Of a stretch of 64,000 bases of DNA, positions 1 to 8,203 are shown in pieces. This DNA is from Nereida ignava. GTDB taxonomy: Bacteria; Pseudomonadota; Alphaproteobacteria; Rhodobacterales; Rhodobacteraceae. Each line of letters starts with the position of its first letter. Within the stretch, counting starts at the first letter, position 1. The notes under the pieces were generated by a model. That model was given only the letters and a program-made list of their open reading frames with translations. It had not been told where the DNA came from and did no database searches. Position numbers and translations under genes: made by a program. The DNA is taken from the NCBI RefSeq assembly GCF_001049735.1, contig NZ_CVPC01000003.1, positions 267,414 through 331,413 on the forward strand, read 5' to 3'.

Positions 1-106
1 TGGCTTGCACATGGGCCTGGCTGGTGTCGGTGTCATCGCCCAAGCGCCACATTCCGTAGATGATTTGGCTAAAGCTGAGATCGTCGGTGATTTGAATGCG
101 GTCCAT
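1..106 (-). CDS. Aldo/keto reductase, N-terminal fragment (runs off the left edge)
   Basis: Read on the minus strand, an ATG at 106 opens a frame of 35 codons that stays open to the window edge. The visible residues include SFSQIIYGMWRLGDD, which matches the first strand and loop of NAD(P)H-dependent aldo/keto reductases of the YdhF type; the catalytic Asp/Tyr/Lys/His lie outside the window. Its ATG shares one base with the TAA of the flavin-dependent monooxygenase upstream (TAATG), so the two are almost certainly co-transcribed. The family call rests on a short stretch only. Confidence 0.6.
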   Translation of the reverse strand, partial: MDRIQITDDLSFSQIIYGMWRLGDDTDTSQAHVQA

Positions 107-1266
107 TAGCGGCGCTCTCCTGTCCCAAGGGGGGTTGGGGGTGTTGTTGCGGGCACGCGGCCATAAGCATCTGGCAGCGATACGGTTTTCAAATTTGGCA
201 AAACACGTTTGCCAAAGGACTTACACTCGTCAATGTGGGGGTATCCTGAAAAAATAAAGGCTCGGATGCCCATTTTTTTGTATTCTTCGATTTTTGTCAT
301 GACCTGATCGGTGCTGCCGACCAAAGCGGCGCCACAGCCTGAGCGCGCGCGCCCAACGCCTGTCCACAACCCTGGCTCAACGTAGCCGAATTTATCGGCC
401 AGTTCGCGGGCTTTGGCCTGATGGGCGACCCCAAGCGAGATGCTGTCATGGGCGCGGTCGCGGATAAGTTTGCCGTATTCGTCATCAAGTTTGCTGACGA
501 TGTAATCTGCGTATTCACGGGCCTCGGCCTCAGTGTCGCGGACAATCATGTGAACGCGCAGTCCGTAATCTAGGGTGCGCCCGTGTCGTTGCGCAACTGC
601 GTGCACATCACGCATGCGCTGTGCAAGCTGCTCTTTGGGTTCGGGCCACATCAAATAGACGTCGCAATGCTTGCCGCACAACTCAAGTGCCGCAGGTGAG
701 TAGCCGCCAAAATACAACAGCGGCCCGCCGTTGATTTGATAGGGGCGGGCGGGGTCTGTTGGCACATTCTCAAAATTATAGACGTCACCTTTGAAGGTGA
801 TTTCATCTTGGGTCCACGCTTGGCGCAAAATCTGCACAACCTCGTCACTGCGTTTGTAGCGGTATGCGCTGTCCGCCACTTCGCCGGGGAAGTCAGACGA
901 TATAACGTTCAGCGTCAGCCGGCCTTTGAGCATATGATCCAGCGTTGCCAAAGTGCGCGCCAACATGATGGGTTGCATTTCGCCGCACCGAATTGCGGCC
1001 AGAAAATTCATACGCTCCGTTAGGGGCGCCATGCCCGCCACAAATGACAACGTATCTTGGCCGACCTGATAAGATGATGGTGCGAGGATGTTGCGGAAGC
1101 CTTGGGCCTCGGCCTCAAGGGCGATGTCGCGGCAATGTTCCCAGCTTGAGCGCAAATCACCGTCGGGGACGCCCAAAAACTGGTAGTCATCCGAGCACAG
1201 GGCAGAGAACCAGCTGACCTCAGCGGCATCCAGATCGGCGGATGTGGCTGGTACAATTGAGGCCAT
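106..1266 (-). CDS. LLM-class flavin-dependent monooxygenase (SsuD-like)
   Basis: A 386-residue protein of the bacterial luciferase-like/alkanesulfonate monooxygenase family, which uses reduced FMN and O2 supplied by a partner reductase. The body contains family-typical segments (AIRCGEMQPIMLARTLATLD near 90-110, GRLTLNVISSD near 115-125 and GGYSPAALELC near 187) over a TIM-barrel length. The start follows an AAGGGA ribosome site. It is divergent from a GntR regulator and overlaps the aldo/keto reductase start by one base. The substrate may be a sulfonate or another small organic; the sequence does not settle this, and no ssuABC transporter is visible. Confidence 0.85.
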   Translation of the reverse strand: MASIVPATSADLDAAEVSWFSALCSDDYQFLGVPDGDLRSSWEHCRDIALEAEAQGFRNILAPSSYQVGQDTLSFVAGMAPLTERMNFLAAIRCGEMQPIMLARTLATLDHMLKGRLTLNVISSDFPGEVADSAYRYKRSDEVVQILRQAWTQDEITFKGDVYNFENVPTDPARPYQINGGPLLYFGGYSPAALELCGKHCDVYLMWPEPKEQLAQRMRDVHAVAQRHGRTLDYGLRVHMIVRDTEAEAREYADYIVSKLDDEYGKLIRDRAHDSISLGVAHQAKARELADKFGYVEPGLWTGVGRARSGCGAALVGSTDQVMTKIEEYKKMGIRAFIFSGYPHIDECKSFGKRVLPNLKTVSLPDAYGRVPATTPPTPLGTGERR

Positions 1267-1417
1267 TCGAATCCCTTCCCAAGCTTTGAGTTGACAAAAG
1301 GCTAGCAGTGTCTTTGATGTGTATCAATAGTGTATCAATTTTTGTGTGACGGTTCTTATGATGCTCCCTTTGGGACGCCTGAGAACGCACATGATTAAGG
1401 AGCGGGAGGGCCGTGTG
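1267..1417. promoter_or_regulatory. Divergent control region with tandem 9-bp direct repeats
   Basis: This gap separates the monooxygenase from the divergent GntR gene. It holds two identical TGTATCAAT copies at 1320-1328 and 1331-1339, one helical turn apart (11 bp), and a TTGACA hexamer at 1291-1296. The repeats are the most plausible operator for the adjacent GntR protein; that assignment is inference. Confidence 0.4.
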
Positions 1418-2143
1418 GTGCAAAATGAAGCGTATATATCGCCAAGCACGATACGTGCTGCGGATGATACCGCGCTGCCCAAATACATCGCCCTGAGCGA
1501 GTTGCTAATCCGTGAAATTGCGGCGGGGCGGCTGGCTGATGGACATAAGTTGCCGCCAGAACGTGACATGGCCGCAGAGCGCGGCGTGAGTGTTGGCACT
1601 TTGCGCAAAGCACTGATCATTCTGGAAGAGAAGGGGCTGTTGGAGCGTATCCAAGGCTCGGGTAACTATGTGCGTTCGCGCGGGGGCGTTGAAAGCATTT
1701 ACGGGTTGTTGCGTCTTGAGTTGCTAACAGGCGGCGGCTTACCCACGGCAAGGCCGATCAGTGTTGATACGATGGACGCGCCCGCTGATGCGCCCTTTGA
1801 TCACGGGCACCGTATCCGCCGCCTTAGGCTTTTGGATGGCACCGCCGTCGCCATTGAAGAGATTTGGGTCAATACACATGCAATCACAGCCCTTGGGATT
1901 ACTGACCTGCAAGATGCCCTGTATCTGATGTATGAACAGCGCTTTGGCGTGCGTATCGCGCGTGCTCAAGACAGTGTCGGGATGGACCGGGTGCCTTCTT
2001 GGCGGCACGTCGAATTCGGACCGCAAATTGATGATGCTGTAAGCCATATCACACGGGTGGCGCGCGATCTTGAAGGGCGTGCCGTTGAATATTCACAAAC
2101 GTGGTTTGATGCGAAAAAAGCCGCCTATATCAATCGTTTCTAA
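1418..2143 (+). CDS. GntR-family regulator, HutC/UTRA type
   Basis: The N-terminal winged helix has the usual GntR signature (KLPPERDMAAERGVSVGTLRKAL), followed by a UTRA-type ligand-binding domain ending in EYSQTWFDAKKAAYINRF. I choose the GTG at 1418 (241 residues) because AGGAGCGGGAGG sits just upstream at the right distance; an in-frame ATG at 1391 would give 250 residues but has no ribosome site. It is divergent from the monooxygenase and 12 bases from the Gfo/Idh/MocA gene, so it probably controls both flanking units in response to a small organic ligand. Confidence 0.88.
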   Translation: MQNEAYISPSTIRAADDTALPKYIALSELLIREIAAGRLADGHKLPPERDMAAERGVSVGTLRKALIILEEKGLLERIQGSGNYVRSRGGVESIYGLLRLELLTGGGLPTARPISVDTMDAPADAPFDHGHRIRRLRLLDGTAVAIEEIWVNTHAITALGITDLQDALYLMYEQRFGVRIARAQDSVGMDRVPSWRHVEFGPQIDDAVSHITRVARDLEGRAVEYSQTWFDAKKAAYINRF

Positions 2144-2155
2144 CGGGAAGCTACT

Positions 2156-3244
2156 ATGACTAAAGTTCGTTACGGCATCATCGGATGCGGCATGATGGCG
2201 GGAGAGCACATCCGCAATATTGCGCTCATTCAAGGGGCGGTTGTGACCGCCACTTATGACCCGGTGCGCGAGTTGGCTGAGCAGGCGGCTGCCCTTGCAG
2301 GCGGGGCTGAGGTAGCTGAAAGTTTTGACGCGCTTTTAGCCCGCGATGATGTAGACGCGCTTGTTATCGTCAGCCCCAACCATTTGCACATTGGCCAGCT
2401 TGAGCAAATCGCGGCCTATAAGCATCGGCCAGTCTTGTGCGAAAAGCCGCTTTATACCGACCCTGCGCAGGCGGCACAGGTGCAGGCATTTGCGGCCAAT
2501 TATACAGCGCCGGTTTGGGTCGCGATGGAGTATCGCTATATGCCGCCAATTGCGACGCTGCTACAAGAAGCAGCATCGGTAACAGGTGGTGTCAAAATGC
2601 TGACCATTCGCGAGCACCGCTTTCCGTTTCTGCCCAAAGTGGGCGATTGGAACCGATTTAATGCAAACACTGGCGGGACGCTGGTGGAAAAGTGCTGTCA
2701 CTTCTTTGATCTGATGCGCCTTGTCATGGAGGATGAGCCTGTGCGGATCATGGCCAGTGCAGGCCAGTCAGTGAACCACCTTGATGAAACCTACGATGGT
2801 CAAACGCCGGATATTTGGGACAACGGCTACGTGATTGTGGATTTCGCCAAAGGCGCGCGGGCAATGCTTGAATTGTGTATGTTTGCGGAAGGCTCAAAGT
2901 ACCAAGAAGCCGTAAGCGCCGTGGGGCCGAACGGTAAAATTGAGTGCCTTGTTCCGGGACCACGCCGTTTCTGGCCGGATCATTTGGGGCCTGCACCGAT
3001 CCCGCAGGTGTTGGTCAGCCCGCGCAACCCCGCAGGTGAGACGGTCATCGATGTGCCTGTTGATCCGACTATTCTGGATGCGGGGGATCATAATGGCTCT
3101 ACGTTCTATCAACATCGCAAGTTTTTCGACGTATGTCTTGGGCACGGCGCTGTTGAAGTGACACTTGATGATGGCGCGCGCGCTGTTGCTATGGGGCTTG
3201 CGGCGCAGCAATCTGCGCGCGAGGGCCGTGCGATCTTGCTATAA
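2156..3244 (+). CDS. Gfo/Idh/MocA-family NAD(P)-dependent oxidoreductase
   Basis: A 362-residue protein with an N-terminal Rossmann fold (YGIIGCGMMAGEHIRNI at the start, then the VIVSPNHLH and CEKP motifs typical of the family) and a C-terminal Gfo/Idh/MocA domain (GGTLVEKCCHFFDLMR). CEKP carries the conserved lysine near residue 96. Members oxidise or reduce sugars, inositols and related polyols. It starts 12 bases after the GntR stop and is probably in its operon. The substrate is unknown. Confidence 0.88.
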   Translation: MTKVRYGIIGCGMMAGEHIRNIALIQGAVVTATYDPVRELAEQAAALAGGAEVAESFDALLARDDVDALVIVSPNHLHIGQLEQIAAYKHRPVLCEKPLYTDPAQAAQVQAFAANYTAPVWVAMEYRYMPPIATLLQEAASVTGGVKMLTIREHRFPFLPKVGDWNRFNANTGGTLVEKCCHFFDLMRLVMEDEPVRIMASAGQSVNHLDETYDGQTPDIWDNGYVIVDFAKGARAMLELCMFAEGSKYQEAVSAVGPNGKIECLVPGPRRFWPDHLGPAPIPQVLVSPRNPAGETVIDVPVDPTILDAGDHNGSTFYQHRKFFDVCLGHGAVEVTLDDGARAVAMGLAAQQSAREGRAILL

Positions 3245-3316
3245 CGCTGCCGGCATATCTGTCGGCTGGGCAATAATCAGGATGCATTGCTCAAACGCAC
3301 AGGGTAAACGCAGCGT

Positions 3317-4360
3317 ATGACACGACCCGATCAAATGACTTTGCTGAAATCAGCCCGCCTGTCTGTGGCCCCGATGATGGACTGGACGGACCGCCATTGC
3401 CGTACGTTTCACCGTGTGCTGTCAGACCACGCGTTGCTCTATACTGAAATGGTAACGGCGCCGGCGTTGGTCCGGGGCGGGGCGCGGCATTTGCTTCGCT
3501 TTGATCCGTCCGAGCACCCAGTGGCCTTGCAGCTTGGAGGGTCTGACCCAAAAGAGCTGGCTGAGGCGGCCGCCATGGGCGCGGATGAGGGCTATGCTGA
3601 GATTAACCTGAATTGTGGTTGTCCTAGTGACCGTGTGCAGTCCGGCAGCTTTGGCGCCGTATTGATGGAACGCCCGGATATTGTTGCTGAATGCTGTGCT
3701 GCAATGATCGATGCGCAGGACGTCGAGGTTACAGTCAAATGCCGTATCGGAGTAGACGACCAAGACCCCGCCGAAGTGCTGCCTGATTTTCTTGCGCGGG
3801 TAAGTGCAGCTGGTGTGGGACGCTTTACTATCCACGCGCGCAAAGCTTGGCTTCAAGGGCTAAGCCCCAAGGAAAACCGCGATATTCCGCCGTTGGATTA
3901 TGAGTTGGTTGTGCGGATGAAGGAAATGTTCCCCCATCTGCATCTTTCTATCAATGGCGGTGTGGCAAGCTTGGATGAAGCCGAAGCGCTGCTTGAACGT
4001 GGTTTGGACGGTGTCATGGTGGGGCGCGCTGCATATCACGACCCTGCCGCGATCTTGTCGCAGGCGGATCAGCGCATCTGGGCCAAGCGCGGACCGCGCC
4101 CGATGGATGATGTGATTGAGGCGATGGCCGGCCGTATCGAAGCGCACCTCGCCGACGGCGGTAAGCTGCACCAGGTCACGCGTCATATGCTGGGGTTATT
4201 TTCTGGACAACCCGGTGCGCGTGCATGGCGGCGCTATCTGTCCGAGCATGCCCCCAAAAACGGAGCGGACGCGCAAGTCCTGCGCGACGCTTATGATCTT
4301 ATCAAACAAGCGGCAGAAACTGCACAGAACGGCGAAAATAAAGCCTTAGAAGATATATAA
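3317..4360 (+). CDS. dusA: tRNA-dihydrouridine(20/20a) synthase DusA
   Basis: An FMN-dependent TIM-barrel enzyme that reduces uridines in the D-loop of tRNA. The N-terminus carries SVAPMMDWTDRHCR, and NLNCGCPSDRVQSGSFGA (near residue 95) contains the catalytic cysteine and FMN-contacting loop specific to DusA. HARKAWLQGLSPKENR and SINGGV follow in the expected order. The length, 347 residues, suits DusA. The ATG at 3317 is used; a second in-frame ATG at 3335 is possible. No operon partner is obvious; the TauE gene begins 26 bases downstream. Confidence 0.95.
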   Translation: MTRPDQMTLLKSARLSVAPMMDWTDRHCRTFHRVLSDHALLYTEMVTAPALVRGGARHLLRFDPSEHPVALQLGGSDPKELAEAAAMGADEGYAEINLNCGCPSDRVQSGSFGAVLMERPDIVAECCAAMIDAQDVEVTVKCRIGVDDQDPAEVLPDFLARVSAAGVGRFTIHARKAWLQGLSPKENRDIPPLDYELVVRMKEMFPHLHLSINGGVASLDEAEALLERGLDGVMVGRAAYHDPAAILSQADQRIWAKRGPRPMDDVIEAMAGRIEAHLADGGKLHQVTRHMLGLFSGQPGARAWRRYLSEHAPKNGADAQVLRDAYDLIKQAAETAQNGENKALEDI

Positions 4361-4386
4361 AAAGACACATGAGAAGGGGCGCCTAA

Positions 4387-5211
4387 ATGCCTGACGTAGC
4401 TGAATTAATACCGTTGGTGACGACTCTTTTGGCGTTTAGTGCCTTTGCGGGCGTGCTTGCTGGTCTTTTGGGGGTTGGTGGGGGCATCGTACTGGTCCCT
4501 GGGTATTTTTACCTGTTGTCGTCGCTTGGCTATGATGGCCCTCAGCTTATGCAGGTCTGTGTAGCCACATCGCTTGCGACGATTGTTGTTACATCTGTGC
4601 GCTCGGTCCAAAGTCACCATAAAAAGGGCTCTGTAAACTGGGAAATGCTGCGGGCTTGGACGCCCGGAATTGCGCTTGGCGCAGTTGTCGGCGTTTGGAT
4701 TGCGTCAGAACTTAAATCAGTCACCCTGCAAGGCATTTTTGGCAGTTTAGGGCTTTTGGTGGGTCTCTACATGGCGTTTGGTCGGCCGCATTGGCGATTG
4801 GGCGATGTTTTGCCGCGCGGCGTTGTGGGGTACGTCACTTCGTTGGTCGTTGGGTTTTTGTCAGTGCTTATGGGCATTGGCGGCGGTGCGTTCTGCGTGC
4901 CTTACCAAACCTTGTTCAACGTCCCGATCCACCGCGCTGTGGCGACGGCGGCCGGTTTGGGTGCGCTGATCGCAGTGCCGTCTGCGATTGGATTTCTGTT
5001 CATTGAGATCGAGCCAAGCTCTAAGCCGCCGCTCACTTTCGGGGCAATAAACGTGGTCGCCTTCGGTCTGACAATTTCGATGACATTGCTGACCGCGCCA
5101 CTTGGGGCGAAGCTTGCCCACTGGATGGACCCCAAGCCATTAAAACGTGCATTTGCGTTTTTCCTAATTTGCGTTGCGGGCAATATGTTGCGCGGCGTGT
5201 TTTTGACATAA
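4387..5211 (+). CDS. TSUP-family transporter (sulfite exporter TauE/SafE)
   Basis: A 274-residue integral membrane protein with about eight hydrophobic helices. The two halves each carry the internal-repeat signature of the family: AGLLGVGGGIVLVP near residue 28 and LMGIGGGAFCVP near residue 160. Family members export sulfite, sulfoacetate or related organic anions. A ribosome site (GAAGGGGC) precedes the ATG. The 2OG-oxygenase-like gene follows 10 bases after its stop, so the two may be co-expressed. The substrate cannot be inferred. Confidence 0.9.
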   Translation: MPDVAELIPLVTTLLAFSAFAGVLAGLLGVGGGIVLVPGYFYLLSSLGYDGPQLMQVCVATSLATIVVTSVRSVQSHHKKGSVNWEMLRAWTPGIALGAVVGVWIASELKSVTLQGIFGSLGLLVGLYMAFGRPHWRLGDVLPRGVVGYVTSLVVGFLSVLMGIGGGAFCVPYQTLFNVPIHRAVATAAGLGALIAVPSAIGFLFIEIEPSSKPPLTFGAINVVAFGLTISMTLLTAPLGAKLAHWMDPKPLKRAFAFFLICVAGNMLRGVFLT

Positions 5212-5221
5212 CTTGTAGGTT

Positions 5222-5980
5222 ATGGGGCTGCTTGGATCATCTGGCTTTGTGATTTACCCGCACGATCCGCGGGTTGCTGAATGGTCTGACAAAGCAGCAG
5301 AGGTCATGCGCCCGATCGCACGTGATCCCGCGGTGCAGGCGGTTAATTTGCGGCACGGCAATACGTGGTTTGTCGGTGTGGATGCGCTTCCAAATACGCC
5401 AGACGGGGCCGTTGGTGATGTGCCCCTGATGGGGGCGTGGCGCGATGCTGTTCCAGCGCTGCCTTTGCACCGCGCTCAGGTCTCGATCATTTATCCCGGC
5501 TACCCCAAACAAGACGTGGGCGAGAGTGACGCCAACCACCGCTACCGTTCGAACCGATCAGCCGCCCATGTGGATGGCCTGCTGCCCGTTGGGCCGCAAA
5601 AACAACGCTTTGCAATGGAGTATCACGCCTATATTTTGGCGATCCCGCTGGGTAAAGTCGCTGCTGCGCCAACGGTCGTTTGGGAGGGAAGTCAGACAAT
5701 TATGCAACGTGCCCTACTTGAGGCGATCGGTGATGCGGACCCCTCACAGGTCGATATTACTGACGCCTATCAAGCGGCTCGGCGCGAGGTATTTGACTGC
5801 TGCCCAAAGGTTCCGCTCAATATCATAAAAGGGCAGGCGGCTTTGTTGCATCCGTTTTTGCTGCACGGCACGGATCCTTGGGATCCAGAGGTTGGTGATC
5901 CAGACGGACACGGTCGCATGACAGCATTTTTTCGTCCAGATTTGGGCGATGGGCGTGCTTGGTTGGATATTGAGCTATAA
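5222..5980 (+). CDS. Putative 2-oxoglutarate/Fe(II) oxygenase-like protein
   Basis: A 252-residue protein I do not recognise as a named enzyme. It has a plausible iron-binding triad for a phytanoyl-CoA-dioxygenase-like fold: His116 and Asp118 in SAAHVDG, and His215 in LLHPFLLHGTDPW, with Arg232 in GRMTAFFRP where 2-oxoglutarate would be bound. It lies 10 bases after the TauE/SafE gene. Family level is inferred from the spacing of these residues only; the substrate is unknown. Confidence 0.55.
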   Translation: MGLLGSSGFVIYPHDPRVAEWSDKAAEVMRPIARDPAVQAVNLRHGNTWFVGVDALPNTPDGAVGDVPLMGAWRDAVPALPLHRAQVSIIYPGYPKQDVGESDANHRYRSNRSAAHVDGLLPVGPQKQRFAMEYHAYILAIPLGKVAAAPTVVWEGSQTIMQRALLEAIGDADPSQVDITDAYQAARREVFDCCPKVPLNIIKGQAALLHPFLLHGTDPWDPEVGDPDGHGRMTAFFRPDLGDGRAWLDIEL

Positions 5981-6012
5981 AGTTCGTTGCCTGTTTCGCA
6001 CCGGCAGCGAAA

Positions 6013-6050
6013 GCCTGCGGCGCGGATATTTATCAACAAAAGAAAGTGGG
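6013..6050. repeat. Dispersed intergenic 3'-end element, copy 1
   Basis: A 38-base segment with a GC-rich start (GCCTGCGGCG), then GGATATTT, AACAAAAGAA and AGTGGG. A near-identical segment occurs at 16590-16626, and diverged copies occur at about 19531-19560 (reverse strand) and 59249-59283. This copy lies between converging gene ends, as does copy 2. Confidence 0.6.
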
Positions 6051-6051
6051 A

Positions 6052-6288
6052 TTAGCGCTTTAAACGTGCGGCCCGTCCGCCGCGGCGTTGCTTTAGCAGG
6101 GATGCGCGGTTTGGCAGGTCATCCATCACATTTTTACGCGCGTCGGCAGACAGGGATGACCATACACCGATCTCTTCAATTGATCGCAAGCAGCCTGTGC
6201 ACAGCCGCGTTTCAGGGTGGATAACGCAAATATTTACGCAAGGACTTTCGATCTCGGCGCGTTGCCAAACGGGGGCATCTGTCGGCAT
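6052..6288 (-). CDS. DUF1289 domain protein (small Cys4 protein)
   Basis: A 78-residue protein with the family's four-cysteine pattern: Cys17 and Cys21 (SPCVNIC), and Cys30 and Cys33 (RLCTGCLRS). These probably bind a metal or Fe-S centre. The C-terminus is strongly basic (KQRRGGRAARLKR). The start is preceded by AGGGAT. It begins 4 bases after the ruvX stop and is the last gene of ccmI-ruvX-DUF1289. The biochemical function of the family is not established. Confidence 0.85.
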   Translation of the reverse strand: MPTDAPVWQRAEIESPCVNICVIHPETRLCTGCLRSIEEIGVWSSLSADARKNVMDDLPNRASLLKQRRGGRAARLKR

Positions 6289-6292
6289 GGTT

Positions 6293-6772
6293 TTATCCCT
6301 TTAAATGGCGCAAACGATCCAGCGCGCCTTGCAAGATATATCCAGCGGCAACGTGGTCAATGACTTCTGCGCGTCGTTTGCGTGATGTGTCCGCCTCAAT
6401 CAGCGCGCGTTCTGCTGCGACGGTCGACAGTCGTTCGTCCCAAAAGGTGATGGGGACTTTGGCAAAAGCCTCAAGCCGTTCAAGGTTGCGGGCGAACGCG
6501 CGTGTAGATTGGGCGCGGGGGCCTTCTGTTCCGTCCATGTTGCGTGGCAGGCCCAGCACAATACCGCCAACTTTGCGGTGGGCGCAGATTTCTGCCAAGG
6601 ATGCAGCGTCCACGCCGAACTTCTTGCGCTTGATGGTTTCCAGTGGGGTGGCCACTGACATTAATGTGTCACTGACGGCGACGCCCAAGGTAACTGTGCC
6701 CAGATCAAGACCCGCAAGGGCCGTGAAATTCGGCAGCGTCTCTGCAAACTCTGCGATGTCTTCAAAAATCAT
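6293..6772 (-). CDS. ruvX: Putative pre-16S rRNA nuclease RuvX/YqgF
   Basis: A 159-residue RNase H-like nuclease involved in maturation of the 16S rRNA 5' end. The N-terminal GLDLGTVTLGVAVSD holds the first acidic residue; GLPRNMDGTEGPRA and the later DERLSTVAAE complete the active-site pattern. The start at 6772 is chosen because its ATG overlaps the TGA of ccmI by four bases (ATGA); the frame continues upstream but that extension lies inside ccmI. It is followed at 4 bases by the DUF1289 gene. Confidence 0.92.
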   Translation of the reverse strand: MIFEDIAEFAETLPNFTALAGLDLGTVTLGVAVSDTLMSVATPLETIKRKKFGVDAASLAEICAHRKVGGIVLGLPRNMDGTEGPRAQSTRAFARNLERLEAFAKVPITFWDERLSTVAAERALIEADTSRKRRAEVIDHVAAGYILQGALDRLRHLKG

Positions 6773-8010
6773 TGGGGTATCCCTGACGCGTCTGCGGCGC
6801 GTTTGATAATGGCAAGTGCTTCGGGCGCGTCCGCAAAGCTTTCTTGGGCGTTTTGCCAAATTGCGGTGGCGGCGTCGATCTCGCCCAAAACGCCGTATGC
6901 ATTGATCAGACGTGCCCAATCGGCGGGTGTGCCGCCTTCGGTTGCAAGGCGTGTGTTGAGCGTGCTGACCATGCCACGGATCATTGTTGTGCGGTCCTCA
7001 GCCGACATATCGCGCGCAGCGGCGATGGCTTCGGCAGAGGGGCCAGCGGCATCAGGTGGCAGCTGATACCGGATGCCCGCACGGTCGGCTAAGTCTTCAA
7101 TCTCGGCGCGGATGGGAACAACCCAAGGGTCCACGGGGCTGCTGGCGTCCAAGAGTTGACGCCAAAGCTGGAACGCCCGGTCCGGCCTACCTGTTTGGGC
7201 AAACATGCGCCCGATGTAAAAGCGTGACTGCGGTTGGTTGGAGTCTTTTTGCAGCGCTTGGGCAAAGGCGTTCTCGGCCTCGGGCGAGACATAACCGCCT
7301 GCCGCAAGAACCATAAACTCACCCGCCAATGCCCAGTCTTCGGCTGTGGCGTCACTACCTTGGGCACGGATCACGTTTTGTTGGGCCCTGTAAGCGGCGG
7401 TGTAATTGCCAAGCCTCGCTTCTGCGTTTGCCAGCAGGCTTTGGCCGCGTGCGTCATCTGGCCGTTCCGCGACTGTGGTGCGCAAAGTCTCAACCAACTC
7501 AAGATAGCCTGAGGGCAATTGTTCGGCTGTGGGCTTTCTGAGTGTTTGGCTTGCCTGGCTCTGGGCCATCTCTTGGCTGGGACGCTCGGCGCGCAGCTGT
7601 TCGGCGATGCGTAGGCGTTCCGCGTGCGGTAGGTCCCCGTAGCCGGGCGCGCCGATCGTTGCATAAAGACCCAAAGCGCCTGCAATAACAGCGGCACCGC
7701 CCAAAACTGCGGCAGCCTTGGTAACCGGTGCTGGTGCGTCGGGGGCTGTCCCGTTTTGGGCCTGCGCAGATGCGTCGGCGGCCAAAAGACGGCGCGAGAT
7801 TTCAAGGCGCACGGCGTCTGCTTGGTCTTCAGTGACAATGCCGCGTGCCAAGTCGCGGTCAACTTCGGCGAGCTGTGCTTTGTACACATCCACATCATAG
7901 CTTTTGGAATCTGCATCACGATCGGCCGTGCGCCAAAACGCCGCGACGATCCAAATCATCGCACTAAGCGCAAGAATGCCGGAAATTGTCCAAAATATAA
8001 GCCAAATCAT
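6769..8010 (-). CDS. ccmI: Cytochrome c biogenesis protein CcmI (CycH)
   Basis: A 413-residue inner-membrane protein that holds apocytochrome c during haem ligation in System I maturation. The N-terminus has a first membrane helix (about 1-27), a cytoplasmic loop with the family motif DVYKAQLAEVDRDLARG (about 42-58) and a second helix near 97-118. The periplasmic remainder is built of TPR-like helices (ANAEARLGNYTAAYRAQ and later repeats). It heads the ccmI-ruvX-DUF1289 operon; no other ccm gene is in the window. Confidence 0.9.
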   Translation of the reverse strand: MIWLIFWTISGILALSAMIWIVAAFWRTADRDADSKSYDVDVYKAQLAEVDRDLARGIVTEDQADAVRLEISRRLLAADASAQAQNGTAPDAPAPVTKAAAVLGGAAVIAGALGLYATIGAPGYGDLPHAERLRIAEQLRAERPSQEMAQSQASQTLRKPTAEQLPSGYLELVETLRTTVAERPDDARGQSLLANAEARLGNYTAAYRAQQNVIRAQGSDATAEDWALAGEFMVLAAGGYVSPEAENAFAQALQKDSNQPQSRFYIGRMFAQTGRPDRAFQLWRQLLDASSPVDPWVVPIRAEIEDLADRAGIRYQLPPDAAGPSAEAIAAARDMSAEDRTTMIRGMVSTLNTRLATEGGTPADWARLINAYGVLGEIDAATAIWQNAQESFADAPEALAIIKRAADASGIPQ

Positions 8011-8203
8011 GGTTTTTCTGCCTTTTTCATGCTGGACTATCTAGCGGCTGCGGAACCAAACAAAAAGAGGTCTTGATCATCTGTGCGCAGTTGTCGCAAA
8101 ACCGCAGGGAAGCGACGCCGCGCGGCTTTCAGCGCATGTTGACCCGTGGCATCACTACCTCAAGATCGATCCTTTCTGCGCCACTTATGTATGAGGCTGC
8201 CCG

